From DATGZX01 sp035296965 (GTDB lineage: Bacteria > Planctomycetota > Planctomycetia > Gemmatales > Gemmataceae), in contig DATGZX010000197.1 of NCBI GenBank assembly GCA_035296965.1, forward strand, positions 1 to 64,000: DNA of 64,000 bases, in the 5' to 3' direction. Positions within the stretch are counted from its first letter, which is position 1. Each line of letters opens with the position of its first letter. A model generated the notes under the pieces. The model worked only from the letters and a program-made list of their open reading frames with translations, was not told the DNA's origin and did not search any database. The position numbers and the translations under genes were made by a program. Positions 43,420 to 56,038 of the stretch are shown piece after piece.

Positions 43420-45639
43420 TCAAGGGTTCGACGGACCGCTGGCCGTCTTGGCCGGATACGATACTCCAAGCTGTTGAAAGAAGAACGCGAGAATGTCGGT
43501 CTGATGATCGACCGCCTCCCTGAGCCCCATGCCGGGGCCGTGACCGCTGCTGGAACTGACCAACAAAAGAATTGGCGATTTCGAGGACGTAGCAGCTTGC
43601 AATCGAGCGGCCATTTTTCTCGAGTTGCCGGGATCTACACGGCCATCATTGGCGCCCGTGAGAAAGAACACGGCAGGGTAGGCCGTGCCATCCTTGACGT
43701 GCTGGTACGGAGAATAATCATAGATTGCCTGAAACTGCTGCGCGTCCTTCACCGTCCCATACTCGGGCACGTTGAATGCGCCGTTAGGGTGGCGATCATG
43801 CAGAAGCATGTCGAATATCCCTACCTGGGCCACCACCGCGCGGAAAAGATCGGGATGCTGCGTTAGCGCGGCCCCCATAAGCAGGCCGCCGTTGCTGCCG
43901 CCCTGGATACCCAGTTTATCCCGGCTCGTGTATTTGCGATCGATCAAATGCTGCGCGCAGGCAGCGAAATCATCGAATACATTCTGCTTGTGGCTCAGGC
44001 TGCCGGCCTTGTGCCATGCTTCGCCGTACTCCGTGCCGCCGCGCAGATTGGCGATCGCCAGGACGCAGCCCTGGTCTAGCCAGATGCGTCGCAGGCTCGA
44101 GAAGCGCGGCGACTGGCTGATGCCGAAGCCGCCGTAACCAGTGAGCAACGTTGGATTGCTTCCGTCTAGCTTGGTACCATTTCGATAAATGAGGTTGAGG
44201 GGCACCTTCGTGCCGTCCTTGGAGGTGGCAAACTCGCGAACCACTTCCGCGTCTCGAAATTCCACCGGGGAGGTGCGGAAAAGCGCTGTGCGCGTCACCT
44301 TGGCAGTCTCAGGATCAAAGCGATACCACGCCGGTGGGTCAATGAAGGACTCGCTATGGAAGAGGAGTTCATCGTCGCGAGCACCCAGGAGTTGACCCAC
44401 GGAAGAAACGGGTTTGGTCGGCACAGTTTGCAGCAGTTTCCCGTCATGATCAAATACGCGAATTTGTGAAGGTCCGCCAACCTGATCGACCACGTAAAGG
44501 CGGGTGCGGCTGGGCACGAAGTTGGCCGTATAACCGGTGGAACTGAGGACCACTCCTTCGATCACCGAATCAGTCTCGGCCACCAGGGTCCGCGCCTCCG
44601 ACAGAGAAGGCGTGGCAAGCGGCATGCGCAGGATCTTACCGCGGGGCGCTCCCTTCCGGGCAAACAAGTACAGGGCCTGGTCAGGCCCGAAGGTCGCCCC
44701 ACTTATTTGATCCTCGAAACGAGTGAGTTGCAGCCATTTCCCGTCCGGCACCAGAAGGTAATGTGCAAACTCACCGCCGTCGCCATTTGCAACGGTTGCC
44801 AGCACGTAGCGTCCATCCTCGGACGAGCGCAGACCAACCTCGGCGATCCGCGGGAATTCCTTGCCTATGGAATACGCATCTTCGGTGGTCGGCGTACCCA
44901 GCTTGTGGAAGTACACCTGCTGATAGAAATCGAGATCCGCCTTGGATCGCTCGTCGCCGCGCGGGTAGCGCGTGTAGTAGAAACCCGAGGCATCGGCGTT
45001 CCAGGCGACGCTCCCAGCCGCTGTAGCTCCATTGACACGTGGGATTACGTCGGCAAGTTCCTTGCCGGTCGTCACTTCATAGATATGAACATTCCCCTCT
45101 TCGCTGCCTTTTTCCGACAGTGACACTGCGACCAGCCGGCCATCACGTGAAGGAACGTAGAAGTCGATCGCGGTGGTTCCCTTCGGATCCAGCTTATTGG
45201 GATCCAGCACGACTCGTTCCGCTTTCGGGTCGTCCGCCGAGGGCATGATAACGAGAAATGGCTGGTTTTTCGGAGGCTCTGACTTCAGCGCAAACAGCTT
45301 GCCGCCGCAGTATTGAAGTGCGCCATACCCGGGCGAGCGATGGGTCATGAGCGTCTGAACGTGTTCGTGCACGGTGGAGAAGGCAGGGTATTGCTCAAGG
45401 ATCGCGCGGGTGTGTCGATTCTCCTCGTTTGTCCAGCGCTGGACCGCCGGATCGGAAGCGGTTTCCAGCCACCGGTAATCATCGATCACCTTCACGCCGT
45501 GGAATTCTTCAGCGACTGGCTTCTTGGGCGTTGGAGGTAGCGGCGGGATCGATGGGGCGGCGGCGTCTGTCGCGTCGAGGAAGGTAGACATGATCGCTAT
45601 CGTCCAAAGAGCAACGCAGACAAGCCCCAAGCGAACCAT
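43420..45639 (-). CDS. Prolyl oligopeptidase (family S9A), exported
   Basis: The start ATG 45639 has GGAGGT upstream and gives a hydrophobic signal-like N-terminus (LGLVCVALWTIAIMSTF); a start 23 codons earlier lacks this. The 739-residue protein has the POP layout: an N-terminal segment with VIDDYRWLE and N-E-E-N-R-H-T, a seven-bladed propeller, and a C-terminal hydrolase. Its catalytic triad is Ser in GGSNGGLLMG, Asp in GANDGRVDP and His in SSSSGHGPGMG. LTGYGGFGIS forms the oxyanion strand and LRGGTEYGEAWH is conserved. It cleaves short peptides after proline. It is divergent from an OPT peptide transporter followed by an S46 peptidase, indicating peptide use. Confidence 0.94.
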   Translation of the reverse strand: MVRLGLVCVALWTIAIMSTFLDATDAAAPSIPPLPPTPKKPVAEEFHGVKVIDDYRWLETASDPAVQRWTNEENRHTRAILEQYPAFSTVHEHVQTLMTHRSPGYGALQYCGGKLFALKSEPPKNQPFLVIMPSADDPKAERVVLDPNKLDPKGTTAIDFYVPSRDGRLVAVSLSEKGSEEGNVHIYEVTTGKELADVIPRVNGATAAGSVAWNADASGFYYTRYPRGDERSKADLDFYQQVYFHKLGTPTTEDAYSIGKEFPRIAEVGLRSSEDGRYVLATVANGDGGEFAHYLLVPDGKWLQLTRFEDQISGATFGPDQALYLFARKGAPRGKILRMPLATPSLSEARTLVAETDSVIEGVVLSSTGYTANFVPSRTRLYVVDQVGGPSQIRVFDHDGKLLQTVPTKPVSSVGQLLGARDDELLFHSESFIDPPAWYRFDPETAKVTRTALFRTSPVEFRDAEVVREFATSKDGTKVPLNLIYRNGTKLDGSNPTLLTGYGGFGISQSPRFSSLRRIWLDQGCVLAIANLRGGTEYGEAWHKAGSLSHKQNVFDDFAACAQHLIDRKYTSRDKLGIQGGSNGGLLMGAALTQHPDLFRAVVAQVGIFDMLLHDRHPNGAFNVPEYGTVKDAQQFQAIYDYSPYQHVKDGTAYPAVFFLTGANDGRVDPGNSRKMAARLQAATSSKSPILLLVSSSSGHGPGMGLREAVDHQTDILAFFFQQLGVSYPAKTASGPSNP

Positions 45640-45859
45640 GGACCGCACCTCCAAGGCAAATGAGCAAACGGGCACTGGTAGCCTAACCGCGTTGCGTACG
45701 GACGGCAACCGGTTCCGCCCCGAATATCGATCCCGAGATTCTTACCGATTCCGCCGCGTCCGGGCTTGCTTTCTGCCCGGCACACAGCCAATCTAAGTGG
45801 CATTACTATAATCGTCCCCTGGGACAGCACATCGACGTTCTTGTGCGGGAGCCGTGACG

Positions 45860-48520
<2,661 letters not shown>

Positions 48521-48554
48521 TTCTGCAAGAGTGACAGGATAAGGAAAACTCTCT

Positions 48555-50654
48555 ATGAAAACGCACTGGACCAACCGTTACATCATGGCAACTTCATTGG
48601 CGGGGGTATTCATGTCTCTGGCCGTGCTGAAGGCCGACGAGGGCATGTGGTTGTTCACGAACCCTCCCCGTAAGCTCCTGAAGGAAAAGTACAACTTCGA
48701 CGCCACCGACCAGTGGCTCGAACACGTGCAGAAGTCATCCGTCCGCTTCAATACGGGTGGCTCGGGATCGTTCGTCTCGGCAAACGGCCTGGTGATGACG
48801 AATCATCATGTCGGCGCCGATTGCCTGCAAAAACTTGGCGACAAAGACCACAACTACTACCGGGACGGTTTCTACGCGAAGACACAAGCCGACGAGAAAG
48901 CCTGCCACGACCTGGAATTGAATGTCCTGATGAGCATCGAGGACGTGACCGAGCGCGTCAGCGCGGCCGTGAAGGGGCTGCCCGCGGAAAAAGCCGCCGG
49001 CGCGCGCCGCAAGATCATGGCGGAAATCGAGAAAGAATCGCTCGATAAGACCGGTTTCCGCAGCGACGTCGTCACGCTCTATCAGGGAGGTCAATATCAC
49101 CTCTACCGGTTCAAGAAATACACCGACGTCCGAGTGGTGTTCGCGCCCGAGCAGCAGATCGCGTTCTTCGGGGGCGACCCCGACAACTTCGAATACCCCC
49201 GCTTCGACCTCGACGTATGCTTTTTCCGGGTCTACGAGAACGACAAGCCGGCTAAGATCGAGCATTATCTGCGCTGGAGCAAGGCGGGAGCCACCAAAGA
49301 CGAACTCATTTTTGTATCCGGCCACCCGGGGCGGACCGATCGGTTGGACACGGTTGTCGACTTGGAGTTTCTCCGGGATCGATTTTATCCCTTTGCCCTG
49401 CAGCGTCTCAATCGGATGGAGGTCATGCTGACTGCTTACAGCGCCCGCAGCGACGAGAATGCCCGGCAGGCGAAAGAGCTGCTTTTCGGCGTGCAAAACA
49501 GCAGGAAGGCGCGCGACGGCGGATTGGCTGGGCTGCTCGACCCAGCCATCATGGCCCAGAAGATGAAAGCGGAAGAAGGCTTTCGCGAAGCCGCTCGCAA
49601 CCACCCGGATTTGAAAGACGTGGACTCGGCCTGGAATCAGATCACCGAGGCCGTGAAGACGGAAGCCAAGAATCTCCGGCGCCACACCATGCTTGAAGGC
49701 GCACGCGGTGGAGCGGCGGGCTTTGCGAGCACCTACTTCGCGATTGCGCGAACTCTCTTGCGGGCAGGCGCAGAATACCCCAAGCCCAACGGCGAGCGTC
49801 TGAGAGAATTCCGTGATTCCAATAAGGAGTCGCTGGAACTCGATCTCTTTTCGGATGAGCCGCTCTACGACAGTTATGAGGAGGCGCGGTTGGCGTCCTC
49901 GCTGACATTTCTTTGCAGCCAGCTTGGGTACGGTAACAAAATCGTTCAGCAAGTCCTGGCTGGTAAATCACCCGAAGAGCGCGCCAGCGAACTGATAAAG
50001 GGCACGAAGCTCAAGGACGTGGCTGAGCGCAAACGCCTTTACGAGGGTGGTCTGAAAGCCATCGACGAGTCGAAAGACCCCATGATTCTCCTGGCCAAGC
50101 TCGTTGACCCAGAAGCTCGGGCTTTGCGCAAAATCCAGGAGACTCAGGTGGACGAGGTCAAACGTCAGGCCTACAACCAAATCGCGCGGGCGAAGTACGC
50201 CCTGGAGGGTTCCAGCACCTATCCTGATGCGACCTTCACCCTGCGGCTGGCATTCGGCGTAGTCAAAGGCTACGAAGAGAACGGCAAGCACATCCCCTTC
50301 GAGACTACCTTTGCCGGCCTCTACGAGCGCGCTCAAGAGCACCACGACAAGCCGCCCTTTGATCTGCCCTCGCGTTGGATCAAAAACAAGGACAAGCTCG
50401 ACTTAAGCACGCCCTTCAACTTCGTCTGCACGGCAGACATTATCGGCGGGAATTCAGGCAGTCCCGTTATCAACAAGGAAGCCGAGGTTGTGGGTTTGAT
50501 TTTTGATGGCAACATCCAGTCGCTGGTGCTCGACTTCGTTTACACTGAAAAACAAGCGCGTGCCGTCGCGGTACACTCACGGGGCATCGTCGAGGCACTC
50601 AGAAGTATTTATGATGTTCAATCCTTGGCGGATGAGTTGACCGGAACAAAGTAG
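48555..50654 (+). CDS. S46-family dipeptidyl peptidase, DPP7-like
   Basis: The 699-residue protein starts at ATG 48555 and has a short signal-type N-terminus, then the S46 hallmark DEGMWLF. The trypsin-fold triad is His85 (TNHHVG), Asp220 (FDLDVCFFRVY) and Ser634 (GGNSGSPV). The large helical domain typical of S46 lies between. The residue 18 positions after the catalytic Ser is Gly652. As I recall, Gly there marks DPP7-type (hydrophobic P1), while Arg marks DPP11 (Asp/Glu P1), so a DPP7-like preference is predicted. It releases dipeptides from peptide N-termini in the periplasm, and sits in an operon with the OPT transporter. Confidence 0.93.
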   Translation: MKTHWTNRYIMATSLAGVFMSLAVLKADEGMWLFTNPPRKLLKEKYNFDATDQWLEHVQKSSVRFNTGGSGSFVSANGLVMTNHHVGADCLQKLGDKDHNYYRDGFYAKTQADEKACHDLELNVLMSIEDVTERVSAAVKGLPAEKAAGARRKIMAEIEKESLDKTGFRSDVVTLYQGGQYHLYRFKKYTDVRVVFAPEQQIAFFGGDPDNFEYPRFDLDVCFFRVYENDKPAKIEHYLRWSKAGATKDELIFVSGHPGRTDRLDTVVDLEFLRDRFYPFALQRLNRMEVMLTAYSARSDENARQAKELLFGVQNSRKARDGGLAGLLDPAIMAQKMKAEEGFREAARNHPDLKDVDSAWNQITEAVKTEAKNLRRHTMLEGARGGAAGFASTYFAIARTLLRAGAEYPKPNGERLREFRDSNKESLELDLFSDEPLYDSYEEARLASSLTFLCSQLGYGNKIVQQVLAGKSPEERASELIKGTKLKDVAERKRLYEGGLKAIDESKDPMILLAKLVDPEARALRKIQETQVDEVKRQAYNQIARAKYALEGSSTYPDATFTLRLAFGVVKGYEENGKHIPFETTFAGLYERAQEHHDKPPFDLPSRWIKNKDKLDLSTPFNFVCTADIIGGNSGSPVINKEAEVVGLIFDGNIQSLVLDFVYTEKQARAVAVHSRGIVEALRSIYDVQSLADELTGTK

Positions 50655-50731
50655 ACCGTAGTCTTCTCTATCCGGCTGCACGTATAACAGTGCTCAGCGT
50701 ACGGTCCTGGATCCCATTCCGAGGTGCTCCA

Positions 50732-51361
50732 ATGCAAGGATATGCACGCAGCCTGGCCACACTACTATCGTTGGCCATCCCCTGGACAGCTTGGGGAAAT
50801 GATTGTTCGAACCGGACCAAAAGCGTGGTGCCCTTCTACTATCCGGTGGCGGTAGCCTGCATGCCTATAACCTATAACTGCGGGGCAATCCCTTACGCTC
50901 CTTACTACGCTGTTCAGACTCAGCAACCGCCCCTGGCAAACCAAGCCCCAACGCCCGGACGGACTGTGCCCCCTCGCCGTACCTACGCGCCGCCGACCGC
51001 GGCGCCCCCTTCCACGACCCCCGCGCCGTTGACGGACGCTGTCCCTCCGACCAAGTCAGCGCCACCACCTCCGCCGCAGACACCGGCTGTAACAGACACC
51101 GGCAGCTATTACGATACTTACGTCCGTGCTCTGCATAATTCCGAGCGCCGTGAGGGAAGCCGGCCCACTGCGGAGTTCTGGAACCTCACGGAACGCGATC
51201 TGACGATAAAGGTCGATGGCCAGCGCCACGTCGTGGCAAGACAGAAAAGCTTGCTCGTGGAGGTTCCTCGGCAGTTCATTTGGCAAATCGAGGGACGCGA
51301 TCCGCAGAAAGAACAGATCGCCACTGGCGAATCGGCACTGGAACTCGTGATTCGCCGCTGA
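50732..51361 (+). CDS. Secreted proline-rich hypothetical protein
   Basis: The start is set at ATG 50732, behind GAGGTG, giving a signal peptide (SLATLLSLAIPWTAWG). The 209-residue product has a short Cys/Tyr-rich region (NDCSNRTK, VACMPITYNCG, PYAPYYAV), then a ~65-residue Pro/Thr/Ala-rich stretch, probably extended and wall- or matrix-facing. A C-terminal ~75-residue folded part follows (FWNLTERDLTIKVDGQRHVV, then VEVPRQFIWQIEGR), a beta-type domain seen in planctomycete proteins of unknown function. Three closely spaced Cys residues may form disulfides. It lies 77 bp after the S46 peptidase gene on the same strand, but a functional link is not evident. Confidence 0.72.
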   Translation: MQGYARSLATLLSLAIPWTAWGNDCSNRTKSVVPFYYPVAVACMPITYNCGAIPYAPYYAVQTQQPPLANQAPTPGRTVPPRRTYAPPTAAPPSTTPAPLTDAVPPTKSAPPPPPQTPAVTDTGSYYDTYVRALHNSERREGSRPTAEFWNLTERDLTIKVDGQRHVVARQKSLLVEVPRQFIWQIEGRDPQKEQIATGESALELVIRR

Positions 51362-51381
51362 AGGGCGACGCGCAGACAAGA

Positions 51382-51993
51382 TCAGGGGGATGGCCGCGGA
51401 GTCGGCAAATCCAGATCGCTGGATGGGGCCAAATGCAGCTTCTCGGGGATAATGCGGGGAGGAGAACGATCTAGATGATGGGGCAAAGCGCCATCAAGTC
51501 CCTTGTCGCGAGCTTTCGATGCCGCCGCGTGAGGTAATTCGGCCTTCCGGCCGGCTACTGCACGGGGTACGCCAATCGGCTCGGCCAAGGGAATAGGTTC
51601 GTCGCATGATTCGAGCATGGCATCTTGCCTGGCCGCGCTCGGCTCGGCGGCATGATCGGGGTCTCGGCGCGCTGCGAATCCTCTGGCTTCCCGTCCGGGA
51701 CCGTCTGGATTCATCTCCCAGGAAACTTGATAGCGATGGCCGCCAACGGTCAATTCGTCCCCCTTCTTGAGCCGACCCTCGAGAACGCGTACGCCGTTGA
51801 TCCGGATGCCGTTCGTGCTGCCCAGATCACGCACGATCAGGTGGTCGCCCACCTGGCCGATGCAGCAGTGTTTCCGCGAGATCTTGCGAGAATCGATTTG
51901 AATATCACATTCGGGATGCCGGCCGACCAGCATGATGGGTTTGTCCAGCACGATGCTGGGGCCCTCGGTCAAAGCCACGAGATGTGCCGGCAT
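51382..51993 (-). CDS. FHA-domain protein
   Basis: The start is ATG 51993 (MPAHLVALTEGPS), since the FHA fold begins there; the upstream 27 codons look like non-coding Arg/Cys-rich sequence. The FHA domain (about 1-95) has LVGRHPECDIQI, SRKISRKHC and RDLGSTNGIRINGVRV, with the phospho-Thr-binding Arg, Ser and Asn residues intact. The remaining ~105 residues are Ala/Arg/Pro/Glu-rich and probably unstructured. As in the 14.1-14.7 kb FHA protein, no effector domain is attached, so it is likely an adaptor for phosphorylated partners. It converges with the proline-rich gene (20 bp apart) and precedes no obvious operon partner. Confidence 0.88.
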   Translation of the reverse strand: MPAHLVALTEGPSIVLDKPIMLVGRHPECDIQIDSRKISRKHCCIGQVGDHLIVRDLGSTNGIRINGVRVLEGRLKKGDELTVGGHRYQVSWEMNPDGPGREARGFAARRDPDHAAEPSAARQDAMLESCDEPIPLAEPIGVPRAVAGRKAELPHAAASKARDKGLDGALPHHLDRSPPRIIPEKLHLAPSSDLDLPTPRPSP

Positions 51994-52187
51994 GGAACAG
52001 CCCACCGAACCGCAGCGACTGTCTAGAGGGGCCCGTCGCCTAGGAATAGTATAGCACGCAGGGGGCCAACGCAATACGCAGTGGCCGAAAGTTAGTGTGT
52101 AATCTACGTTGTATATCGAGTTTAACGAGAAAGATCGTTCTCCTCATCTCCCTCGCACGTCATTTGTGAAGCCATGTGCCGCCGGCT

Positions 52188-55100
52188 CTATTGAACGCGC
52201 GGCTTTGGCGCAGTAGGAAACCAATCTTGCAGGGCGTGCACTGTCACGGGATTGTCCCGGAGTGCCCGACAAGCCTCCACCGCCGCCTGGGCTGCGGCCA
52301 GCGTTGTGATGCACGTGACGCCATGAGCAACAGCTGCCGCCCGGATCTTGCCTTCGTCGGTTCGCGCTCCTTTGCCCTTCGGTGTGTTTATCACTAGGGC
52401 GATTTGGTCGTTTTTCATGTGGTCGATGAGGTTCGGTCGGCCTTCCTGCAGCTTGGGAACATCTTGTACTTTGATCCCCGCCTTTCGTAGCGCCTGCGCT
52501 GTCCCTTGGGTCGACAGCAGCCGATAGCCCAACTCTGCCAACGCCCTGGCAATCGGAATAACTTCCTGCTTGTCACGGTCGGCAACGGATAGGAAGATCG
52601 CTCCCGATGCCGGCAAAGCGCTGTTGGCGGCAAGTTGACTCTTCGCAAACGCCACTGGAAAGCTCGTGTCGATCCCCATGACTTCGCCGGTAGAGCGCAT
52701 CTCCGGGCCCAGAATGATGTCCACGCCTGGAAACTTGTTGAACGGGAATACGCTCTCCTTCACCGAATAATGGCGCGGCACGACCTCCTCACAGAGACCC
52801 AGCTCATCGAGTGTTTTTCCAACCATGACGAGTGCCGCGTAGCGGGCCAGAGGGATGCCCGTTGCCTTGGAAACAAAGGGAACGGTCCGGCTGGCCCGCG
52901 GGTTGGCCTCCAAGACATAAACCGTGCCGTCTCGGCTTACTGCAAACTGCACGTTCATGAGCCCTTTGACTTTGAGTTCCTTGGCCATTTCCCGCGTTTG
53001 CCGGCGGATTTGTTCGACGACCTCCGCACCGAGGCTGTGGGGTGGGATCACGCAAGCGGAGTCGCCGGAATGAACTCCCGCTTCCTCGATGTGCTGCATC
53101 ACGCCGCCGATGACCGTACGCTTCCCATCGCTGAGGCAATCGACGTCCACCTCCAATGCCGATTCGAGGAACTTATCGATTAACACCGGCTTGCCGGGAG
53201 AGAGCTCGATCGCTCGCCGCACGTAGCGTCCAAGGCTGGCATCGTCGTAGACGATCTCCATGCCTCTGCCGCCCAGCACATAGCTGGGACGGACCAAAAC
53301 GGGGTAACCGATGCGCCGAGCGACATGATTGGCCTGCTCCAGATCCAGGGCGATACCACTTGCCGGTTGCTTCAGGCCGAGACGTTCGACGAGCAGCCCA
53401 AAGCGCTCCCTATCCTCGGCGATGTCGATGCTGTCGACGCTCGTTCCAATGATCGGTGCGCCCGCCGCCTCCAGAGCGCGAGCCAGGTTCAAGGGCGTCT
53501 GTCCGCCAAACTGCACGATCAACCCCTTGGGCTGCATCCGGGCACAGATGTTGAGCACGTCTTCCGCAGTCAAGGGCTCGAAAAAGAGGTGATCGCTCGT
53601 GTCGTAGTCGGTCGAGACGGTCTCCGGGTTCGAATTGACCATGATGGTCTCAAAACCTGCTTCTTTCAGCGCGAACGAGGCCTGACAGCAGCAGTAGTCA
53701 AATTCGATTCCCTGGCCGATTCGGTTGGGCCCGCCGCCAAGAATCATGATTCGTTCTTTTGTGGAGGGCGCACGGGTCTCGTCTTCAAAACTAACTGCGG
53801 AGATCACAGGAGCTGCCAAGGAAGAAAGAAGCGAAGAATTCTCTATCGGCCCGTGCTTCTGTCCCCATTTCTCCACGGTCTCCTGGTTTTCCGCTGCGAT
53901 CCTTCTGATCGGTGCCTCGTAGGTCGAGTAGTAATAAGGCGTGAAGGCTTCGAATTCAGCAGCACAGGTATCGACGAGCTTGTACACAGGCGTGACGCCT
54001 TTCGATTCGCGTAACTTGCGCACTTCGCTTTCGCTTGCGTGCCAAATGTGGGCCAATTGGCGATCCGAAAATCCATACTGCTTCGCCGTCAGCAGCAATG
54101 GCGCATCGACCACCTCCAATCCTACGCATGCCTGCAGCTCGTCTTCGAAGTCAACGATTTCCCGAAGATTTTGAAGGAACCAGGGGTCAATCTTGGTGCG
54201 TTGGTAGATATCCTCGACGCTCAGGCCCAGCTTCATCGCATAGCGGATGTACCAGACTCGTTCGGCATTGGGCGTTGCCAGCTTGGCGAAGATTTCCTCG
54301 GGACTAGGTTGCTGGGCCGTGCCCCAACGGTCAGCGCGATCGCAGCCCAGGCCGAATCGGCCGATCTCAAGCCCGCGCAGGGCCTTCTGCAGCGACTCCT
54401 TGAATGTCCTGCCGATGGCCATCGTTTCGCCGACCGATTTCATCTGCGTCGTCAGGGTGGGATCGGCATCAGGGAATTTTTCGAAATTCCAACGCGGCAC
54501 CTTGGTGACAACGTAATCAATGGTCGGCTCGAAGCATGCCGGCGTCTCGCGAGTGATGTCATTCCTGAGTTCACTCAGGCGGTAGCCCACTGCCAACTTG
54601 GCGGCGATCTTGGCAATCGGGAACCCGGTGGCCTTGGATGCGAGTGCACTGGACCGGCTGACGCGCGGGTTCATCTCGATCGCCACCATCTCGCCTGTAT
54701 CCGGATTGATGGCAAACTGGATATTACTGCCGCCCGTCTCCACGCCGATCTCACGAATGACGGCAATCGCCGCATCGCGCATCCGTTGGTATTCCTTGTC
54801 CGTGAGCGTCTGCGCGGGCGCTACTGTGATGGAGTCGCCGGTATGGATGCCCATCGGATCGAAATTCTCGATGGAACAGACAATGACGACGTTATCCGCA
54901 AAATCGCGCATCACCTCGAGTTCGAATTCCTTCCAACCGATAACGGACTGCTCGATGAGGACCTCGTTGACGGGGCTGAGGTCCAGGCCCCGCGCGATCA
55001 GCTCGTTGAATTCCTCACGGTTGTACGCAATGCCGCCGCCAGTGCCGCCCAGTGTAAAACTCGGGCGCAGTACACAGGGCAAACCCACTTGGTCGCGGAT

Positions 55101-55571
55101 GGCCTGGGCCTCGGCAAGCGAGCGCGCCACTCCGCTCTCCGGCACGGCAATGCCGATTTTGATCATGGCCGCCTTGAACTTCTCGCGGTCCTCGGCCTTC
55201 TCAATCACATGGGCCTTTGCACCGATCATCTCCACGCCAAACTGCTCCAGCACACCGTGGCGGTACAGTTCCATGGCAGTGTTCAGACCGGTTTGGCCGC
55301 CAAGCGTCGGCAAGATCGCGTCCGGCCGCTCGCGCTCGATGATCTTGGCGACGACATCCCAGGTCACTGGCTCGACGTACGTCCGGTCGGCCATCTCCGG
55401 ATCTGTCATGATGGTGGCCGGGTTGGAATTGACCAGAACGACCGTGTATCCCTCTTCGCGCAGTGCTTTGCACGCCTGGGTGCCGCTGTAATCAAACTCG
55501 CACGCCTGGCCGATAACGATCGGACCAGAGCCGATCAGAAGGATTTTTCGCAAATCTGTACGTTTTGGCAT
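52188..55571 (-). CDS. carB: Carbamoyl-phosphate synthase large subunit
   Basis: CarB makes carbamoyl phosphate from bicarbonate, ATP and ammonia (supplied by the CarA glutaminase) for arginine and pyrimidine synthesis. The 1127-residue protein has both ATP-grasp halves: LLIGSGPIVIGQACEFDY at the N-terminus and LGGGPNRIGQGIEFDYCCC at the start of the second half. Each half has PSFTLGG/PSYVLGG-type loops and an E-M-N-P-R or E-A-N-P-R-A-S-R site. A C-terminal MGS-like allosteric domain contains the STQGTAQALRKAGI region. Compared with the Escherichia coli protein it carries about 42 extra residues (around 53760-53910) at the junction of the halves. ATG 55571 is the start. carA is not in the window. 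Confidence 0.96.
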   Translation of the reverse strand: MPKRTDLRKILLIGSGPIVIGQACEFDYSGTQACKALREEGYTVVLVNSNPATIMTDPEMADRTYVEPVTWDVVAKIIERERPDAILPTLGGQTGLNTAMELYRHGVLEQFGVEMIGAKAHVIEKAEDREKFKAAMIKIGIAVPESGVARSLAEAQAIRDQVGLPCVLRPSFTLGGTGGGIAYNREEFNELIARGLDLSPVNEVLIEQSVIGWKEFELEVMRDFADNVVIVCSIENFDPMGIHTGDSITVAPAQTLTDKEYQRMRDAAIAVIREIGVETGGSNIQFAINPDTGEMVAIEMNPRVSRSSALASKATGFPIAKIAAKLAVGYRLSELRNDITRETPACFEPTIDYVVTKVPRWNFEKFPDADPTLTTQMKSVGETMAIGRTFKESLQKALRGLEIGRFGLGCDRADRWGTAQQPSPEEIFAKLATPNAERVWYIRYAMKLGLSVEDIYQRTKIDPWFLQNLREIVDFEDELQACVGLEVVDAPLLLTAKQYGFSDRQLAHIWHASESEVRKLRESKGVTPVYKLVDTCAAEFEAFTPYYYSTYEAPIRRIAAENQETVEKWGQKHGPIENSSLLSSLAAPVISAVSFEDETRAPSTKERIMILGGGPNRIGQGIEFDYCCCQASFALKEAGFETIMVNSNPETVSTDYDTSDHLFFEPLTAEDVLNICARMQPKGLIVQFGGQTPLNLARALEAAGAPIIGTSVDSIDIAEDRERFGLLVERLGLKQPASGIALDLEQANHVARRIGYPVLVRPSYVLGGRGMEIVYDDASLGRYVRRAIELSPGKPVLIDKFLESALEVDVDCLSDGKRTVIGGVMQHIEEAGVHSGDSACVIPPHSLGAEVVEQIRRQTREMAKELKVKGLMNVQFAVSRDGTVYVLEANPRASRTVPFVSKATGIPLARYAALVMVGKTLDELGLCEEVVPRHYSVKESVFPFNKFPGVDIILGPEMRSTGEVMGIDTSFPVAFAKSQLAANSALPASGAIFLSVADRDKQEVIPIARALAELGYRLLSTQGTAQALRKAGIKVQDVPKLQEGRPNLIDHMKNDQIALVINTPKGKGARTDEGKIRAAAVAHGVTCITTLAAAQAAVEACRALRDNPVTVHALQDWFPTAPKPRVQ

Positions 55572-56038
55572 ATTCCCAGGTTCCGAGTAAACGATCGTGG
55601 ACTAGTGGCAGACGGTGCATAATCTTGGCTACATCTTATTGGAGTCCGTTGCCTATCCAAGAGGTGCTCTCTTGAATCGCGTCGCCTAAGCACAAGGCAG
55701 ATCACTGGTTATGCCGGCATGGATCGAAGAGCTCTGGTCGCTGTTGAGCAGGAGCGTCCAGCGGCTATCCACGCTGGCTCCTTTGTGTCGCTTATTTTAG
55801 ACGATTGGCGAAGCGTTGGTGGGTGAGAGCGGGCCTGGCACAAAATCTCCAAGGATGGAGAATCAACCTGTTTGACGGCAATTCTCCGGATCTCGGCTTA
55901 CCATCACATTTGCGCAGCCGCATTGGCTGTCATCAGCCCGAGGTCGAGCTTGCATTTCTCAGCCAGGTCGACTGGAGGGAGCATGTCATCGACGCGTTCT
56001 GGAGAATCGGGGAATTCTCCTTGCAAAAACGACCGGGG
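55572..56038. other. Intergenic region upstream of carB, nothing recognised
   Basis: The ~467-bp stretch contains the carB promoter on the minus strand and the end of the phosphatase unit. I found no attenuator-like hairpin series, no PyrR- or ArgR-like site that I could recognise, and no supported small gene. Confidence 0.45.

Noticed and set aside
48735..49952. A 405-codon open frame antisense to the S46 peptidase
   Set aside because: Same reasoning: the sense gene has a complete catalytic triad and the antisense product is featureless.
54039..55622. A 527-codon open frame antisense to carB
   Set aside because: carB is unambiguous on the other strand and the antisense protein has no domain pattern.
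55572..56038. A possible tRNA or regulatory RNA upstream of carB
   Set aside because: No cloverleaf, T-loop or CCA end, and no riboswitch-like conserved core could be seen.
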